From contig JASBRP010000056.1 in NCBI GenBank assembly GCA_030149365.1, forward strand, positions 1 to 64,000: a stretch of 64,000 bases of DNA. The letters run 5' to 3'. Position numbers and translations under genes: made by a program. The notes beneath the pieces were generated by a model, which was not told the origin of the DNA, did no database searches, and worked only from the letters and a program-made list of their open reading frames with translations. Origin of the DNA: Solimonas sp. Its GTDB lineage: Bacteria; Pseudomonadota; Gammaproteobacteria; Nevskiales; Nevskiaceae. This document shows positions 47,918 through 57,678 of this stretch, in pieces; position 1 is the first letter of the stretch; each line of letters begins with the position of its first letter.

Positions 47918-49273
47918 ATGAGCCGCAAATATTTTGGAACGGACGGTGTCCGTGGGCGTGTCGGCGAGAAGCCGTTGACTCCTGATTTCATGCTAAAGCT
48001 GGGTTGGGCCGCCGGCAAGGTGCTGGGTGGCAAGCCGGGCCGCCAGGTCCTGATCGGCAAGGACACGCGCCGTTCGGGCTACCTGTTCGAGTCGGCCCTG
48101 GAGGCCGGCTTCTCCGCCGCCGGCATGGACGTGGGCCTGCTGGGCCCGCTGCCGACGCCGGGTGTCTCGGTGCTCACCAAGAATCTCGGGGCCTGCGCGG
48201 GCGTGGTCATCTCCGCCTCGCACAACCCGCACTACGACAACGGCGTGAAGTTCTTCGGGCCAGACGGCGGCAAGCTCAGCGACGAGGTCGAACTGCGCAT
48301 CGAGGCGCTGCTGGACGAGGAGATGGGCTGCGTCGCACCGGAGCAGGTGGGCGCCGCGCGCCGCATCGCCCGCTCGGTGGAGCAGTACGTCAGCCACTGC
48401 CTGATCGCCTACCGCGGCCCGCGCCTGGACGGCATGAAGATCGTGCTGGACTGCGCCAACGGCGCCGGCTACCAGACCGCACCGGAAACCCTGCAGCGCC
48501 TCGGTGTGCAGGTCATCGCCATCCACGCCAAGCCGGACGGCTTCAACATCAACGAAGGCTGCGGCTCCACGCATCTCGAGTCGCTGCAGAAGGCCGTCGT
48601 CGAGCACGGTGCCGATCTCGGCATCGCCCTGGACGGCGACGCGGATCGCTGCCTGATGGTGGATCACCAGGGGCGCGTCGTCGATGGCGACGAGATCCTC
48701 TTCATCCTCGCCAATGATCGCCTGCGCCAGCACCTGCTGCAGGGGCCGGTGGTGGGTACGCTGATGAGCAACCTGGGCCTGCAGAATGCTTTGCAGGACA
48801 AGGGTGTGGATTTCCACCGCGCCAAGGTCGGCGACCGCTACGTGCTGGAGATGCTGCGCGCCAAGGGCGGCGTGCTCGGCGGCGAGACCTCCGGCCATAC
48901 GCTGTGCCTGGATCGCAGTGCCACCGGCGACGGCACCGTCACCGCGCTGCAGGTGCTGGAGGTTCTGGCCCAGACCGGGCGCACGCTGCAGGAGCTGGCC
49001 TCGGGCATGCAGAAGTATCCGCAGGTGCTGATCAATGTGCCGGTCACCGGCAAGGCGGCGCCGGTGCTGGAAGCGGCCGACGTCAAGGCTTCGGTCAAGT
49101 CGGCCGAGGCCACCCTGGGCCAGCGCGGTCGCGTCCTGCTGCGGGCCTCGGGCACCGAGCCGCTGGTCCGCGTGATGGTGGAAGCCGACGCCCAGGACCT
49201 GGCCGACAGCAGCGCCCGCATGATCGCCGACCGGGTGCGGCAAGCGGCCAGCAGCATCGCCGCCGCCGCCTGA
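47918..49273 (+). CDS. glmM: Phosphoglucosamine mutase
   Basis: Converts glucosamine 6-phosphate to glucosamine 1-phosphate for UDP-GlcNAc, feeding peptidoglycan and LPS. The 451-residue product starts SRKYFGTDGVRGRVGEKPLT. The phosphoserine is Ser101 in GVVISASHNPHYDNGVKFFG. The metal loop is LDGDADRCLMVD near residue 241 and the C-terminal phosphate loop is LLRASGTEPLVRVMVEA. The ftsH-folP-glmM-tpiA-secG order is conserved in gammaproteobacteria. Confidence 0.96.
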   Translation: MSRKYFGTDGVRGRVGEKPLTPDFMLKLGWAAGKVLGGKPGRQVLIGKDTRRSGYLFESALEAGFSAAGMDVGLLGPLPTPGVSVLTKNLGACAGVVISASHNPHYDNGVKFFGPDGGKLSDEVELRIEALLDEEMGCVAPEQVGAARRIARSVEQYVSHCLIAYRGPRLDGMKIVLDCANGAGYQTAPETLQRLGVQVIAIHAKPDGFNINEGCGSTHLESLQKAVVEHGADLGIALDGDADRCLMVDHQGRVVDGDEILFILANDRLRQHLLQGPVVGTLMSNLGLQNALQDKGVDFHRAKVGDRYVLEMLRAKGGVLGGETSGHTLCLDRSATGDGTVTALQVLEVLAQTGRTLQELASGMQKYPQVLINVPVTGKAAPVLEAADVKASVKSAEATLGQRGRVLLRASGTEPLVRVMVEADAQDLADSSARMIADRVRQAASSIAAAA

Positions 49274-49458
49274 GGACACGAACAAGCCCGAGCGCAGCCT
49301 GGCCGATTTCCTGCATCCCCGGTGCTCGCCGTACCTCAATACGGCTCGGCTCCTCGATGCGGGCTCAGGCCTGCTCGCCGTGGTTTCTTCGCATCCTCAG
49401 GGGATGATCCTCTAAAATCCACGATTCACCGAACAAGACACCAATTCAGGGGAACACG

Positions 49459-50226
49459 ATGAGCCGCCGTTACATGGTTGCCGGCAACTGGAAGATGAAT
49501 GGCAACCGCGCCGAGAACGCCGCGCTGCTGGACGGCCTGCTGGCCGGTGCCGGCGCCAATGCCAAGGTGGAAATCCTGGTCTGCCCGCCGTTTCCCTACC
49601 TGGATTCCGTGGGGACCCGCCTGCAGGGCTCGGCCGTGCAGCTGGGCGCCCAGAACCTGAGCGAGCAGGACAAGGCTGGCGCCTTCACCGGCGAAGTGCA
49701 GGGCGCGATGCTGCAGGACATCGGCTGTGGCCATGTCCTGGTCGGCCACTCCGAGCGCCGCGCGCTCTACGGCGAGACCGATGCCCTGGTGGCGCAGAAA
49801 TACCAGGCCGCCCAGAAGGCCGGCCTGGTGCCCGTGCTCTGCGTCGGCGAAACCCTGGCCGAGCGCGAAGCCGGGCAGACCGAGGCCGTGCTGGCGCGCC
49901 AGCTGGCGGCGGTGCTGGACCTCTGCGGCGCCGACAGCTTCGCCAAGGCCGTCGTTGCCTACGAGCCGGTCTGGGCGATTGGCACCGGCAAGACCGCCTC
50001 GCCGCAGCAGGCCCAGGACGCGCACGCCTTCATCCGTGGTCAATTGCGCGGCCGTAGTGCTAATATTGCTGATTCCACGCGGATTCTTTACGGCGGCAGC
50101 GTCAAGGCGGACAACGCCCAGGCGCTCTTCGCCAATCCGGATGTCGATGGCGGCCTGATCGGTGGCGCCTCGCTGAAGGCCGCGGATTTCCTGGCGATCT
50201 GCGCTGCGGCGCAGTCCCTGAGCTAG
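49459..50226 (+). CDS. tpiA: Triosephosphate isomerase
   Basis: Interconverts dihydroxyacetone phosphate and glyceraldehyde 3-phosphate. The 255-residue TIM barrel has the substrate Lys in VAGNWKMNGN, the catalytic His in VGHSERRALYGE and the catalytic Glu in VAYEPVWAIGTGKTAS. The phosphate loop is RILYGGSVKADNA. GGGGA precedes the ATG. The 185-bp gap from glmM holds a 6-bp hairpin (49328-49345) and no gene. Confidence 0.97.
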   Translation: MSRRYMVAGNWKMNGNRAENAALLDGLLAGAGANAKVEILVCPPFPYLDSVGTRLQGSAVQLGAQNLSEQDKAGAFTGEVQGAMLQDIGCGHVLVGHSERRALYGETDALVAQKYQAAQKAGLVPVLCVGETLAEREAGQTEAVLARQLAAVLDLCGADSFAKAVVAYEPVWAIGTGKTASPQQAQDAHAFIRGQLRGRSANIADSTRILYGGSVKADNAQALFANPDVDGGLIGGASLKAADFLAICAAAQSLS

Positions 50227-50244
50227 CAAAGGGTTCTCGAGTAC

Positions 50245-50619
50245 ATGCATACGTTCCTGGTCATCCTGCAGGTGCTGGTCGGCATCGGCCTGGTCGGTCT
50301 GATCCTGCTGCAGCACGGCAAGGGCGCCGACGCCGGCGCCGCTTTCGGCAGCGGCGCTTCGGGCACCGTCTTCGGCTCGCGCGGCTCGGCGAACTTCCTG
50401 TCGCGCGCCACCGCGTACCTGGCGACGGTGTTCTTCATCGCCAGCCTGGCCCTGGCCTACCTGGTCCACGGCACCAAGGAAGCCAGCTCGGTGGTCGATT
50501 CGGTCACGACCGAAGCCCCGGCCGCGGCTCCCGCGCCGGTCGTTCCGGCTCCGGATGCCCCTGCAACGGCCCCGGCTGCCGAGCCCGCCGCTCCGGCAGC
50601 GCCGGTCGTGCCGGAATAA
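50245..50619 (+). CDS. secG: Preprotein translocase subunit SecG
   Basis: Small accessory subunit of the SecYEG channel in the inner membrane. The 124-residue product has two membrane helices (about residues 3-23 and 53-73). Between them is the conserved cytosolic loop LILLQHGKGADAGAAFGSGA ending near FGSRGSANFLSR. An Ala/Pro-rich C-terminal tail follows, longer than in E. coli (110 residues). Placement between tpiA and tRNA-Leu is conserved. Confidence 0.95.
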   Translation: MHTFLVILQVLVGIGLVGLILLQHGKGADAGAAFGSGASGTVFGSRGSANFLSRATAYLATVFFIASLALAYLVHGTKEASSVVDSVTTEAPAAAPAPVVPAPDAPATAPAAEPAAPAAPVVPE

Positions 50620-50641
50620 GCAGAAATACGGCGACAATTTC

Positions 50642-50670
50642 GAGACAAACTCGAAAAGGGGCGCTACAAT
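50642..50670 (+). promoter_or_regulatory. Predicted promoter of tRNA-Leu
   Basis: GAGACA (50642-50647), a 17-bp spacer and TACAAT (50665-50670) fit a sigma70 promoter about 60 nt before tRNA-Leu. A TTTCGAG/CTCGAAA inverted repeat (50638-50656) overlaps it. Confidence 0.5.
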
Positions 50671-50729
50671 CCGCGCCCCTCGACGGACCATAGCAACATC
50701 GTGATCTGTCGGCGGTTTTGGTAAGCAGT

Positions 50730-50814
50730 GCCCACGTGGTGGAATTGGTAGACACACTACCTTGAGGTGGTAACGGCGAGAGCCATGGGAGTTCGAGTCT
50801 CTCCGTGGGCACCA
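50730..50814 (+). tRNA. tRNA-Leu (GAG)
   Basis: An 85-nt cloverleaf with a class II long variable arm (GGC-GAGA-GCC). The acceptor stem GCCCACG pairs with CGTGGGC at 50804-50810; CCA is encoded. The anticodon loop TTGAGGT gives GAG, and the body resembles E. coli leuU. The outermost anticodon-stem pair appears as C27-A43. Between secG and tRNA-fMet, as is usual. Confidence 0.95.
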
Positions 50815-50895
50815 CCCCAAAAGCAGGACTCCGGAAGCAATCGTCCGGAGGCAGTCCGGGCCTTCAAAATGCAGGCTCAAGACAGCGCAAAGTGG

Positions 50896-50924
50896 TTGAT
50901 TGATCAGCGGTAACAGACTACAAT
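50896..50924 (+). promoter_or_regulatory. Predicted promoter of tRNA-fMet and the rimP-nusA-infB operon
   Basis: TTGATT (50896-50901), a 17-bp spacer and TACAAT (50919-50924) predict a start near 50931, just before the initiator tRNA. In E. coli the equivalent metY promoter drives the whole nusA operon. Confidence 0.65.
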
Positions 50925-50938
50925 GGTCGTCTGTCTGG

Positions 50939-51015
<77 letters not shown>

Positions 51016-51083
51016 ATTTAAGATTTTGTAGGCTCCGACATGGCCCCTTGTGGGCCATTTTCATTTCTGAAGATTTTCTGAAA

Positions 51084-51548
51084 ATGACCGTGTTGCGCGA
51101 GAGATTGGTGCAGATGCTGGAACCCGTCGTGGAATCGATGGGTTACGAGCTCGTGCTGCTCGAGTACAGCCCGAACAGCCACAATGCCTTGCTGCGCCTG
51201 TTCATCGACAGCGCCAACGGCATCGGCCTGGAAGATTGTGAAAAGGTCAGCCGTGAAGTGGCTGCCCAGTTGGATGTCGAAGACCCCATCAGCACCCAGT
51301 ATTCGCTGGAAGTCTCCTCACCTGGCCTCGACCGTCCGCTGGCCAAGGCGGCGCATTTCGAGCGCTTCATGAACGAGCAGGCGCGCGTCCAGTTGCTGGC
51401 CCCCAAGAACGGACGCCGCCGCTTCGTCGGCTGGATCCGTGCAGCGGGTGACAAGGGCGTGACCCTTGAAACCGACCAGGGCCTTGTCGATATCGAATAT
51501 TCCGAGATGGAACGGGCGCGTCTCGTTCCTGACTATGACCGGGAGTAG
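51084..51548 (+). CDS. rimP: Ribosome maturation factor RimP
   Basis: Needed for 30S subunit maturation. The 154-residue product has the RimP N-terminal domain (EPVVESMGYELVLLEYSPN; LRLFIDSANGIGLEDCEKVS) with YSLEVSSPGLDRPLAKAAHF. A C-terminal SH3-like domain follows (RRRFVGWIRAAGDKGVTLET). I use the ATG at 51084; the frame opens at 51048. nusA follows after 6 bp. Confidence 0.94.
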   Translation: MTVLRERLVQMLEPVVESMGYELVLLEYSPNSHNALLRLFIDSANGIGLEDCEKVSREVAAQLDVEDPISTQYSLEVSSPGLDRPLAKAAHFERFMNEQARVQLLAPKNGRRRFVGWIRAAGDKGVTLETDQGLVDIEYSEMERARLVPDYDRE

Positions 51549-51554
51549 TAGCGC

Positions 51555-53045
51555 GTGAACAAGAACATTCTCTTGATGGTAGACGTGGTCTCCAACGAGA
51601 AGGGCGTCGAGAAGGAAATGATTTTCCTGGCCCTCGAGGCCGCGCTCGCTTCCGCCGGCAAGGAGAAGTACGGCGATGAATCCGAGCTGCGCGTCGCCAT
51701 CGACCGCACCACCGGCGAGTACGACACCTACCGCCGCTGGGCCGTCCTGGAGGACGACAGCGAGGACTTCGAGTACCCCGAGCGCCAGATCAAGCTGACC
51801 TACGCGCAGAAGGAAAAGGATGACGCCCAGCCCGGCGATGTCATCGAGCGCAAGGTCGAGTCCGTGGACTTCGGCCGCATCGGCGCGCAGAAGGCCAAGC
51901 AGGTCATCGTGCAGAAGGTGCGCGAAGCCGAGCGTTCCCAGATCGTGGCGGCCTACAAGTCCCGCGTCGGTGAGCTGATCACCGGCCTGGTCAAGCGCAT
52001 CGAGCGCGGCAACGTCATCCTGGACCTGGGCGGCAACGCCGAGGCCATCGTGCTGCGCGACCAGCTGATCCCGCGCGAGCCGGTGCGTCCGGGCGACCGC
52101 ATGCGCGGCTATCTCTACGAGGTCAGCCCGCAGGTCCGCGGCCCGCAGCTGTTCCTGTCGCGCACCTCGCCGCAGTACCTGATGGAGCTGTTCAACCTCG
52201 AAGTGCCGGAAATCGCCCAGGGCCTGATCGAGCTCAAGGGTGCCGCACGCGATCCGGGCCTGCGCGCCAAGATCGCGGTGCAGGCCAAGGACAAGCGCAT
52301 CGACCCGGTCGGCGCCTGCGTCGGCATGCGCGGTTCGCGCGTGCAGAGCGTGTCCAACGAACTCGCCGGCGAGCGCGTCGACATCGTGCCCTGGGACGAC
52401 AACATCGCCCAGTTCGTCATCAACGCCATGGCCCCGGCCGAAGTCGAGACCATCGTCGTCGACGAGGAATCCCACGCCATGACCATCGGCGTGTCGGAAG
52501 ACAAGCTGGCCCAGGCCATCGGCCGCGGTGGCCAGAACGTGCGCCTGGCCTCCGAGCTGACCGGCTGGTCCCTCAACGTCATGACCGCGGCCGAGGCCGA
52601 GGCCAAGAAGGAGCAGGAGAACCTGGGCGTACTGCAGGTCTTCATGGACAGCCTCGACGTCGATGCGGAAGTGGCCGGCGTGCTGGTGCAGGAAGGCTTC
52701 ACCTCGCTCGAGGAAATCGCCTACGTGCCGACCGAAGAGCTGCTGCAGATCGACGAGTTCGACGAAGCCATCGTCGAGGAACTGCGCAACCGCGCCCGCG
52801 ACGTGCTGCTGACCAAGGCGATCGCCAAGGCCGAGCGTGCCGCCGGCGCCACCCCCGCCGAGGACCTGCTGTCGCTGAACGGCATCGACGAGGACACCGC
52901 GTACGCCCTGGCCGAAGCCGGCGTCGCCAACTGCGAGGCCCTCGCGGACCTCGCCACCGATGAATTGCTGGAAATGTTGCCCGACCTGGGCGACGAGCGG
53001 GCCTCCGCGCTGATCATGGCGGCGCGTACCAAGGCTTACGCCTGA
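51555..53045 (+). CDS. nusA: Transcription termination/antitermination factor NusA
   Basis: Binds RNA polymerase and modulates pausing, termination and rRNA antitermination. The 496-residue product starts at GTG ([20 protein letters not shown]). Order of domains: N-terminal polymerase-binding domain, S1 domain from about residue 135 ([19 protein letters not shown]), KH1 ([20 protein letters not shown]), KH2 ([18 protein letters not shown]). Two C-terminal acidic repeats bind the alpha C-terminal domain and are typical for gammaproteobacteria. Confidence 0.97.
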   Translation: MNKNILLMVDVVSNEKGVEKEMIFLALEAALASAGKEKYGDESELRVAIDRTTGEYDTYRRWAVLEDDSEDFEYPERQIKLTYAQKEKDDAQPGDVIERKVESVDFGRIGAQKAKQVIVQKVREAERSQIVAAYKSRVGELITGLVKRIERGNVILDLGGNAEAIVLRDQLIPREPVRPGDRMRGYLYEVSPQVRGPQLFLSRTSPQYLMELFNLEVPEIAQGLIELKGAARDPGLRAKIAVQAKDKRIDPVGACVGMRGSRVQSVSNELAGERVDIVPWDDNIAQFVINAMAPAEVETIVVDEESHAMTIGVSEDKLAQAIGRGGQNVRLASELTGWSLNVMTAAEAEAKKEQENLGVLQVFMDSLDVDAEVAGVLVQEGFTSLEEIAYVPTEELLQIDEFDEAIVEELRNRARDVLLTKAIAKAERAAGATPAEDLLSLNGIDEDTAYALAEAGVANCEALADLATDELLEMLPDLGDERASALIMAARTKAYA

Positions 53046-53073
53046 GGCTGCCTGCGCAAGGCGAAGGAACACT

Positions 53074-55812
53074 ATGTCGATAAACGTCACGGTTCAGGAT
53101 TTTGCCAACGAGTTGAAGCGGCCTGTCGCCGAGCTGCTGGTGCAGTTCAGCGAGGCAGGCGTGTCGGTGACCGACGCGCAGTCTTCCATCTCCCCCGAGA
53201 ACAAGGTGGCGCTGCTGGCCTACCTGCGCCAGAAGGCGCCGGGTGGCGGTGGCGGCACGCTGGGCACTCGCGGCAGCAGCAGCATCACGCTCAAGCGCAA
53301 GGAAACCACCGAGCTCAAGCTCGGTGGCGGCCGTGGCGCGCCGACCAAGACGGTCAGCATCGAGGTTCGCAAGAAGCGCACCTACGTCAAGGATGACCTG
53401 ATGGAGGGCGGCGCAGAAGCCGTTGCCGCTGCTGCGCCCGCTGCTGTCGAGCCGGAACAGCCGCTGGATGAAGAAGCCATCCGTGCCGCCGAGGAAGCCG
53501 CGCAGCGCGTTGCCGCCGACAAGGCTGCCGCTGCCGAGCGGGCTGCCGAGTTGGCCGCCCAGCGCGCCCAGGAAGACCTGGAGCGCCAGCAGGCCGTCGC
53601 GGAAGAAGAACGCAAGCGTGCCGAGGCCGAAGCCAGCGCGCGCGAGGCTCGTGAGACCCACGAGCGTCGCATGAAGGAAGACCCGCTGTACCGTGCCAAG
53701 TACGAGGCCGAGTCCTCGCGCAACCGCGCCGCGGAGAACGTGCGCCGTGCCGCCGAGGCCGCGCGCCTGGCCGCCCTGGCGCCGCCGCCCGCGCCGGCCC
53801 CGGTCGCCGCGCCGCGCCGCCCGGCTGCCGCCGCTGCGACCCCGGCACCCGGTACCGCCGCCGCGCCCGCACCCGGCGCCGATCGTGGCGGCCGCCGCGA
53901 CGACCGTCACCACCGCACCGAGCTGCACCTGGCCGAAGGCAAGGGCGGCAAGCGCGACAACAAGAAGAGCAAGAAGCCCACCGGCCGCATCCGCGTCGAC
54001 AATGCCCACGGCTTCGAGAAGCCGGTGGCGCCGATCCTGCGCGAGGTCGAGGTGCCGGAGGCGATCACCGTCGGTGAGCTGGCCAACCGCATGGCGGTCA
54101 AGGCTACCGAGCTGATCAAGGTCATGATGAAGAACGGCGTCATGGCCACCATCAACCAGACGCTCGACCAGGACACCGCGGTGCTGATGGTCGAGGAAAT
54201 GGGCCACACCGCCCGCACCGTCAAGGCCAGCGACTTCGAGGACAGCCTCGAGCAGGCCGTGACCGGCAGCGACCAGGACGGAGTCGAGGGCACGCCGCGT
54301 CCGCCGGTGGTCACCATCATGGGCCACGTCGACCACGGCAAGACCTCGCTGCTGGATCACATCCGCAAGACCCGCGTCGCCGCGGGCGAAGCGGGTGGCA
54401 TCACGCAGCACATCGGCGCGTATCACGTGGAAACGCCGAAGGGCATCGTCACCTTCCTCGATACCCCGGGCCATGCCGCGTTCACCAAGATGCGCGCCCG
54501 TGGTGCCCAGGTGACCGACATCGTCATCCTCGTGGTGGCGGCGGACGACGGCGTCATGCCGCAGACCCGTGAAGCGATCCAGCACGCCAAGTCGGCCAAG
54601 GCGCCGATGATCGTGGCCGTGACCAAGATCGACAAGCCGGATGCGGACCTCGATCGCGTCAAGAACGAGCTGACCAAGTACGAAGTCGTGGCGGAAGAGT
54701 GGGGCGGTGACACCCAGATCGTCGGCGTGTCCGCCTTCACCGGCCAGGGCATCGACGAACTGCTGGACGCGATCCTGGTCCAGGCCGAAATCCTCGAGCT
54801 GACCGCGCCGATCGATGCGCCCGCCCGCGGCAACATCCTCGAATCCTCAGTGGAGAAGGGCCGTGGCCCGGTCGCCACCGTGCTGGTGCGCGCCGGTACC
54901 CTGAAGCAGGGCGACGTGATCCTCAGCGGCCCGCATTTCGGCCGTGTGCGTGCGATGTTCGACGAAGCAGGCCGTCCGGTGAAGGAAGCCGGCCCGTCCA
55001 TCCCGGTCCAGGTCCTCGGCCTGTCCGGCGCGCCGGATGCCGGCGACGACGTGGTCGTGGTGGCCGACGAGCGCAAGGCCCGCGAGCTGGCGATCGTGCG
55101 TGAGCAGAAGCTGCGCGAGCAGCGCCTGGCGCAGTCGCAGGCCGTACGCATGGAGCAGGTCTTTGCCCGCATGGGCGAGGGCGAGCAGAAGTCGCTCAAC
55201 ATCATGGTCAAGGCCGACGTACAGGGTTCCGCCGAAGCCATTACCGAAGCGCTGCGCAAGATCCCGAGCGAAGAGGTCAAGGTCAACGTACTGTCGACCA
55301 CCATCGGCGGCATCAACGAGTCCGATGTCGACCTCGCGCTGGCCTCCAAGGCCATCATCATCGGCTTCAACGTCCGTGCCGACGCCGGCGCGCGCAAGCA
55401 CATCCAGGATACGGGCGTGGACGTGCGCTACTACTCGATCATCTACGAGATCATGGACGACGTCTCCGACGCCATCTCGGGCCTGCTGGGCACCGAGACG
55501 CGCGAACAGATCGTCGGCATCGCGCAGGTGCGCGACGTGTTCCGCAGCTCCAAGTTCGGCGCCATCGCCGGCTGTCTGGTCATCGACGGCCAGGTGCAGA
55601 AGAGCCTGCCGATCCGCGTGCTGCGCAACCAGACCGTCATCTACGAAGGCACGCTGGAATCGCTGCGCCGCTTCAAGGACGACGTCGCCAAGGTCGAGGC
55701 CGGCACCGAGTGCGGTATCGGCGTCAAGGACTACAACGACGTCAAGGTCGGCGACCAGATCGAGTGCTTCCAGCGCATCGAAGTGGTCCGCAAGGTCAAG
55801 GCTGCCGCCTAA
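53074..55812 (+). CDS. infB: Translation initiation factor IF-2
   Basis: GTPase that brings fMet-tRNA to the 30S subunit. The 912-residue product has the IF2 N-terminal fold ([20 protein letters not shown]), a long Ala/Glu/Arg-rich helical linker (about residues 110-300) and a basic, low-complexity region. The G domain follows with G1 [15 protein letters not shown] near residue 416, G3 DTPGHAAF and G4 TKIDKP. Domains II-IV end in [17 protein letters not shown]. It is directly followed by rbfA. Confidence 0.97.
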   Translation: MSINVTVQDFANELKRPVAELLVQFSEAGVSVTDAQSSISPENKVALLAYLRQKAPGGGGGTLGTRGSSSITLKRKETTELKLGGGRGAPTKTVSIEVRKKRTYVKDDLMEGGAEAVAAAAPAAVEPEQPLDEEAIRAAEEAAQRVAADKAAAAERAAELAAQRAQEDLERQQAVAEEERKRAEAEASAREARETHERRMKEDPLYRAKYEAESSRNRAAENVRRAAEAARLAALAPPPAPAPVAAPRRPAAAAATPAPGTAAAPAPGADRGGRRDDRHHRTELHLAEGKGGKRDNKKSKKPTGRIRVDNAHGFEKPVAPILREVEVPEAITVGELANRMAVKATELIKVMMKNGVMATINQTLDQDTAVLMVEEMGHTARTVKASDFEDSLEQAVTGSDQDGVEGTPRPPVVTIMGHVDHGKTSLLDHIRKTRVAAGEAGGITQHIGAYHVETPKGIVTFLDTPGHAAFTKMRARGAQVTDIVILVVAADDGVMPQTREAIQHAKSAKAPMIVAVTKIDKPDADLDRVKNELTKYEVVAEEWGGDTQIVGVSAFTGQGIDELLDAILVQAEILELTAPIDAPARGNILESSVEKGRGPVATVLVRAGTLKQGDVILSGPHFGRVRAMFDEAGRPVKEAGPSIPVQVLGLSGAPDAGDDVVVVADERKARELAIVREQKLREQRLAQSQAVRMEQVFARMGEGEQKSLNIMVKADVQGSAEAITEALRKIPSEEVKVNVLSTTIGGINESDVDLALASKAIIIGFNVRADAGARKHIQDTGVDVRYYSIIYEIMDDVSDAISGLLGTETREQIVGIAQVRDVFRSSKFGAIAGCLVIDGQVQKSLPIRVLRNQTVIYEGTLESLRRFKDDVAKVEAGTECGIGVKDYNDVKVGDQIECFQRIEVVRKVKAAA

Positions 55813-55814
55813 CC

Positions 55815-56240
55815 GTGCCCAGGGAATATCCGCGCAAGCTACGCGTCAACACCCAGCTGCAGGCCGAGCTGTCGCAGTTGATCCGTAGCGAGCTGTCGGA
55901 TCCCCGGGTGGCGGGGGTTACCGTGACCAGCGTCGACGTGGCGCCGGACATGCGCGAGGCCAAGGTCATGGTCAGCCTGTTCGGCTCCGACGAGCAGCTC
56001 AAGGACGCCTTGAAGGGGCTCAGCAGTGCCGCGGGCAAGCTGCGCCACGGCCTGTCGAAGCGCATGCTCATGCGCACCGTACCCAACCTGCGCTTCGCGC
56101 CCGACCTGGCGCTGCGCGCCGGCGACCAGGTCAGCGGCCTGATCCGCAGCGTGATCGAGGCCGACCAGCAGCACGCCCGCGACCGCGGTGAAGAGCCGGG
56201 CAGCCCGACCCCGGCGGCCCCGGACGAAGAGGGCAACTAG
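55815..56240 (+). CDS. rbfA: Ribosome-binding factor A
   Basis: Cold-shock 30S maturation factor with a KH-like fold. The 141-residue product begins PREYPRKLRVNTQLQAELSQ from a GTG two bases after the infB stop. It carries the family core ELSDPRVAGVTVTSVDVAPD, then AKVMVSLFGSDE and RTVPNLRFAPDLAL. The frame is open upstream inside infB, but family similarity starts at the GTG. truB follows after 11 bp. Confidence 0.94.
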   Translation: MPREYPRKLRVNTQLQAELSQLIRSELSDPRVAGVTVTSVDVAPDMREAKVMVSLFGSDEQLKDALKGLSSAAGKLRHGLSKRMLMRTVPNLRFAPDLALRAGDQVSGLIRSVIEADQQHARDRGEEPGSPTPAAPDEEGN

Positions 56241-56251
56241 CCCTGCGTCAC

Positions 56252-57175
56252 ATGAAACCCCGGATCCCACGGCGTCCGGTCAACGGCATCCTGCTGTTCG
56301 ACAAGCCGCTGGGTCTTTCCTCCAATGACGCACTACAGCGCGTCAAGCGCCTGTTCCGTGCGGAGAAGGCCGGCCACACCGGCAGCCTCGATCCCCTTGC
56401 CAGCGGCATGCTGCCGATCTGCTTCGGCCAGGCCACCAAGCTTTGCGGCCAGCTGCTGGAGTCCGACAAGCGCTATGTCGCGCGCCTGCGCCTGGGCGAG
56501 AAGACCACCACCGGCGACGCCGAGGGCGAGGTGATCGCCACCAGCGACGCCTCCGGACTGACCCGCGAGATGCTGGAAGCGGCGATCCCGGCCTTCACCG
56601 GGCCCATTTCCCAGGTGCCGCCGATGTACTCGGCGCTCAAGCACCAGGGCCAGCGGCTCTACGAACTGGCCCGCGAAGGCGTCGAGATCGAGCGCCAGCC
56701 GCGCGAGGTCACCATCCACGAGCTGCGCCTGACCGCCTTTGGCGGCGGCGAGTGCGAGCTGGACGTGCGCTGCTCCAAGGGCACCTACATCCGTACCCTG
56801 GCCGAGGACCTGGCCGCCGCCGTCGGGCATTGTGCCCACCTGGTGGGCCTGTACCGCGTCACGGTGGAGCCTTTCGAGGGCGCGCCGCTGGCCTGGGATG
56901 CCCTGGAGGCCCTGGCGGTGCAGGGCGAAGCCGCCCTGGACGCCTGCCTGCTGGACACCGCGGCGGCCGTGCGCGGCTGGCCCCAGGTCCGGGTCGAGGA
57001 CGCCCGGGCCCAGTACCTGAGCAATGGCCAGCCCGTACGGGTGGCCGGAGCGCCGACGCAGGGGCGGGTGGCGGTACTGGACGAGGCCGGCCGCCTGCTG
57101 TGCCTGGCCGAGATCGACGGCAACGGCCTGGTGGCACCGCGCCGCTGGCTGGCCGTGCCGGTGGCCGGCCCGTAG
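56252..57175 (+). CDS. truB: tRNA pseudouridine55 synthase TruB
   Basis: Isomerises U55 in the T-loop of tRNAs and acts as an RNA chaperone. The 307-residue product has VNGILLFDKPLGLSSNDALQ, the catalytic Asp in HTGSLDPLASGMLPICFG, and the YVARLRLGEKTTTGDAEGE and SKGTYIRTLAEDL motifs. A C-terminal PUA-type region follows from about residue 240. Its 3' end is 117 bp before rpsO, and the rpsO promoter lies in that gap. Confidence 0.96.
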   Translation: MKPRIPRRPVNGILLFDKPLGLSSNDALQRVKRLFRAEKAGHTGSLDPLASGMLPICFGQATKLCGQLLESDKRYVARLRLGEKTTTGDAEGEVIATSDASGLTREMLEAAIPAFTGPISQVPPMYSALKHQGQRLYELAREGVEIERQPREVTIHELRLTAFGGGECELDVRCSKGTYIRTLAEDLAAAVGHCAHLVGLYRVTVEPFEGAPLAWDALEALAVQGEAALDACLLDTAAAVRGWPQVRVEDARAQYLSNGQPVRVAGAPTQGRVAVLDEAGRLLCLAEIDGNGLVAPRRWLAVPVAGP

Positions 57176-57218
57176 CGCCCCCGCCGGTCGGCTGGGTGAA
57201 AAATGCCGCAGGAACCGC

Positions 57219-57248
57219 TTGTTAGGCTGTGCCCCGGGCCGCTATAAT
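57219..57248 (+). promoter_or_regulatory. Predicted rpsO promoter
   Basis: TTGTTA (57219-57224), an 18-bp spacer and a perfect TATAAT (57243-57248), about 45 bp before the rpsO ATG. Confidence 0.65.
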
Positions 57249-57292
57249 CCGGCGCTTTACGACAGACGATTTTAGAGTTGGAGCAAGAGTCA

Positions 57293-57562
57293 ATGACGTT
57301 GACCGTTGAACAGAAGGCCGAAGTGGTGAAGAAGTTTGCCCGCGGCCAGGGTGATACCGGCTCGCCGGAAGTCCAGGTTGCCCTGCTGACCGAGCGCATC
57401 AACAGCCTCGCTCCGCACTTCGACCAGAACAAGAAGGACAACCACTCCCGCCGTGGCCTTCTCAAGATGGTGAACCAGCGCCGCCAGATGCTGGACTATC
57501 TGAAGAGCAAGGATGAGCCCCGCTACAGCAAGCTCATCGCCGAGCTGGGCCTGCGCCGCTAA
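57293..57562 (+). CDS. rpsO: 30S ribosomal protein S15
   Basis: Primary 16S rRNA-binding protein that also forms a bridge to the 50S subunit. The 89-residue product is the family length. It shows [40 protein letters not shown] and [12 protein letters not shown] at 57293 gives the canonical MTLTVEQK start; the open frame to 57278 is not used. A terminator overlaps its stop codon. Confidence 0.97.
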   Translation: MTLTVEQKAEVVKKFARGQGDTGSPEVQVALLTERINSLAPHFDQNKKDNHSRRGLLKMVNQRRQMLDYLKSKDEPRYSKLIAELGLRR

Positions 57563-57576
57563 CAAGCGGCGTTTTT
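57554..57576 (+). terminator. Terminator overlapping the rpsO stop codon
   Basis: CGCCGCT (57554-57560) pairs with AGCGGCG (57565-57571) around AACA and is followed by TTTTT. The left arm includes the first base of the TAA stop. It would partly separate rpsO from pnp expression. Confidence 0.75.
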
Positions 57577-57628
57577 GCTTTCTGGAGATGCGGCCGGTGC
57601 GACCGCTCTCCGACGGATTGAAATCCAC

Positions 57629-57657
57629 GCGGCCCGCTCGAAATTTCGGCGGGCCGC
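57629..57657 (+). promoter_or_regulatory. Long hairpin in the pnp leader, possible RNase III site
   Basis: GCGGCCCGC (57629-57637) pairs with GCGGGCCGC (57649-57657). The loop itself contains the palindrome CGAAATTTCG. It sits 21 bp before the pnp start, where E. coli has an RNase III-cleaved hairpin for PNPase autoregulation. Confidence 0.55.
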
Positions 57658-57678
57658 CTAGTTAACGAGGACATGCCC

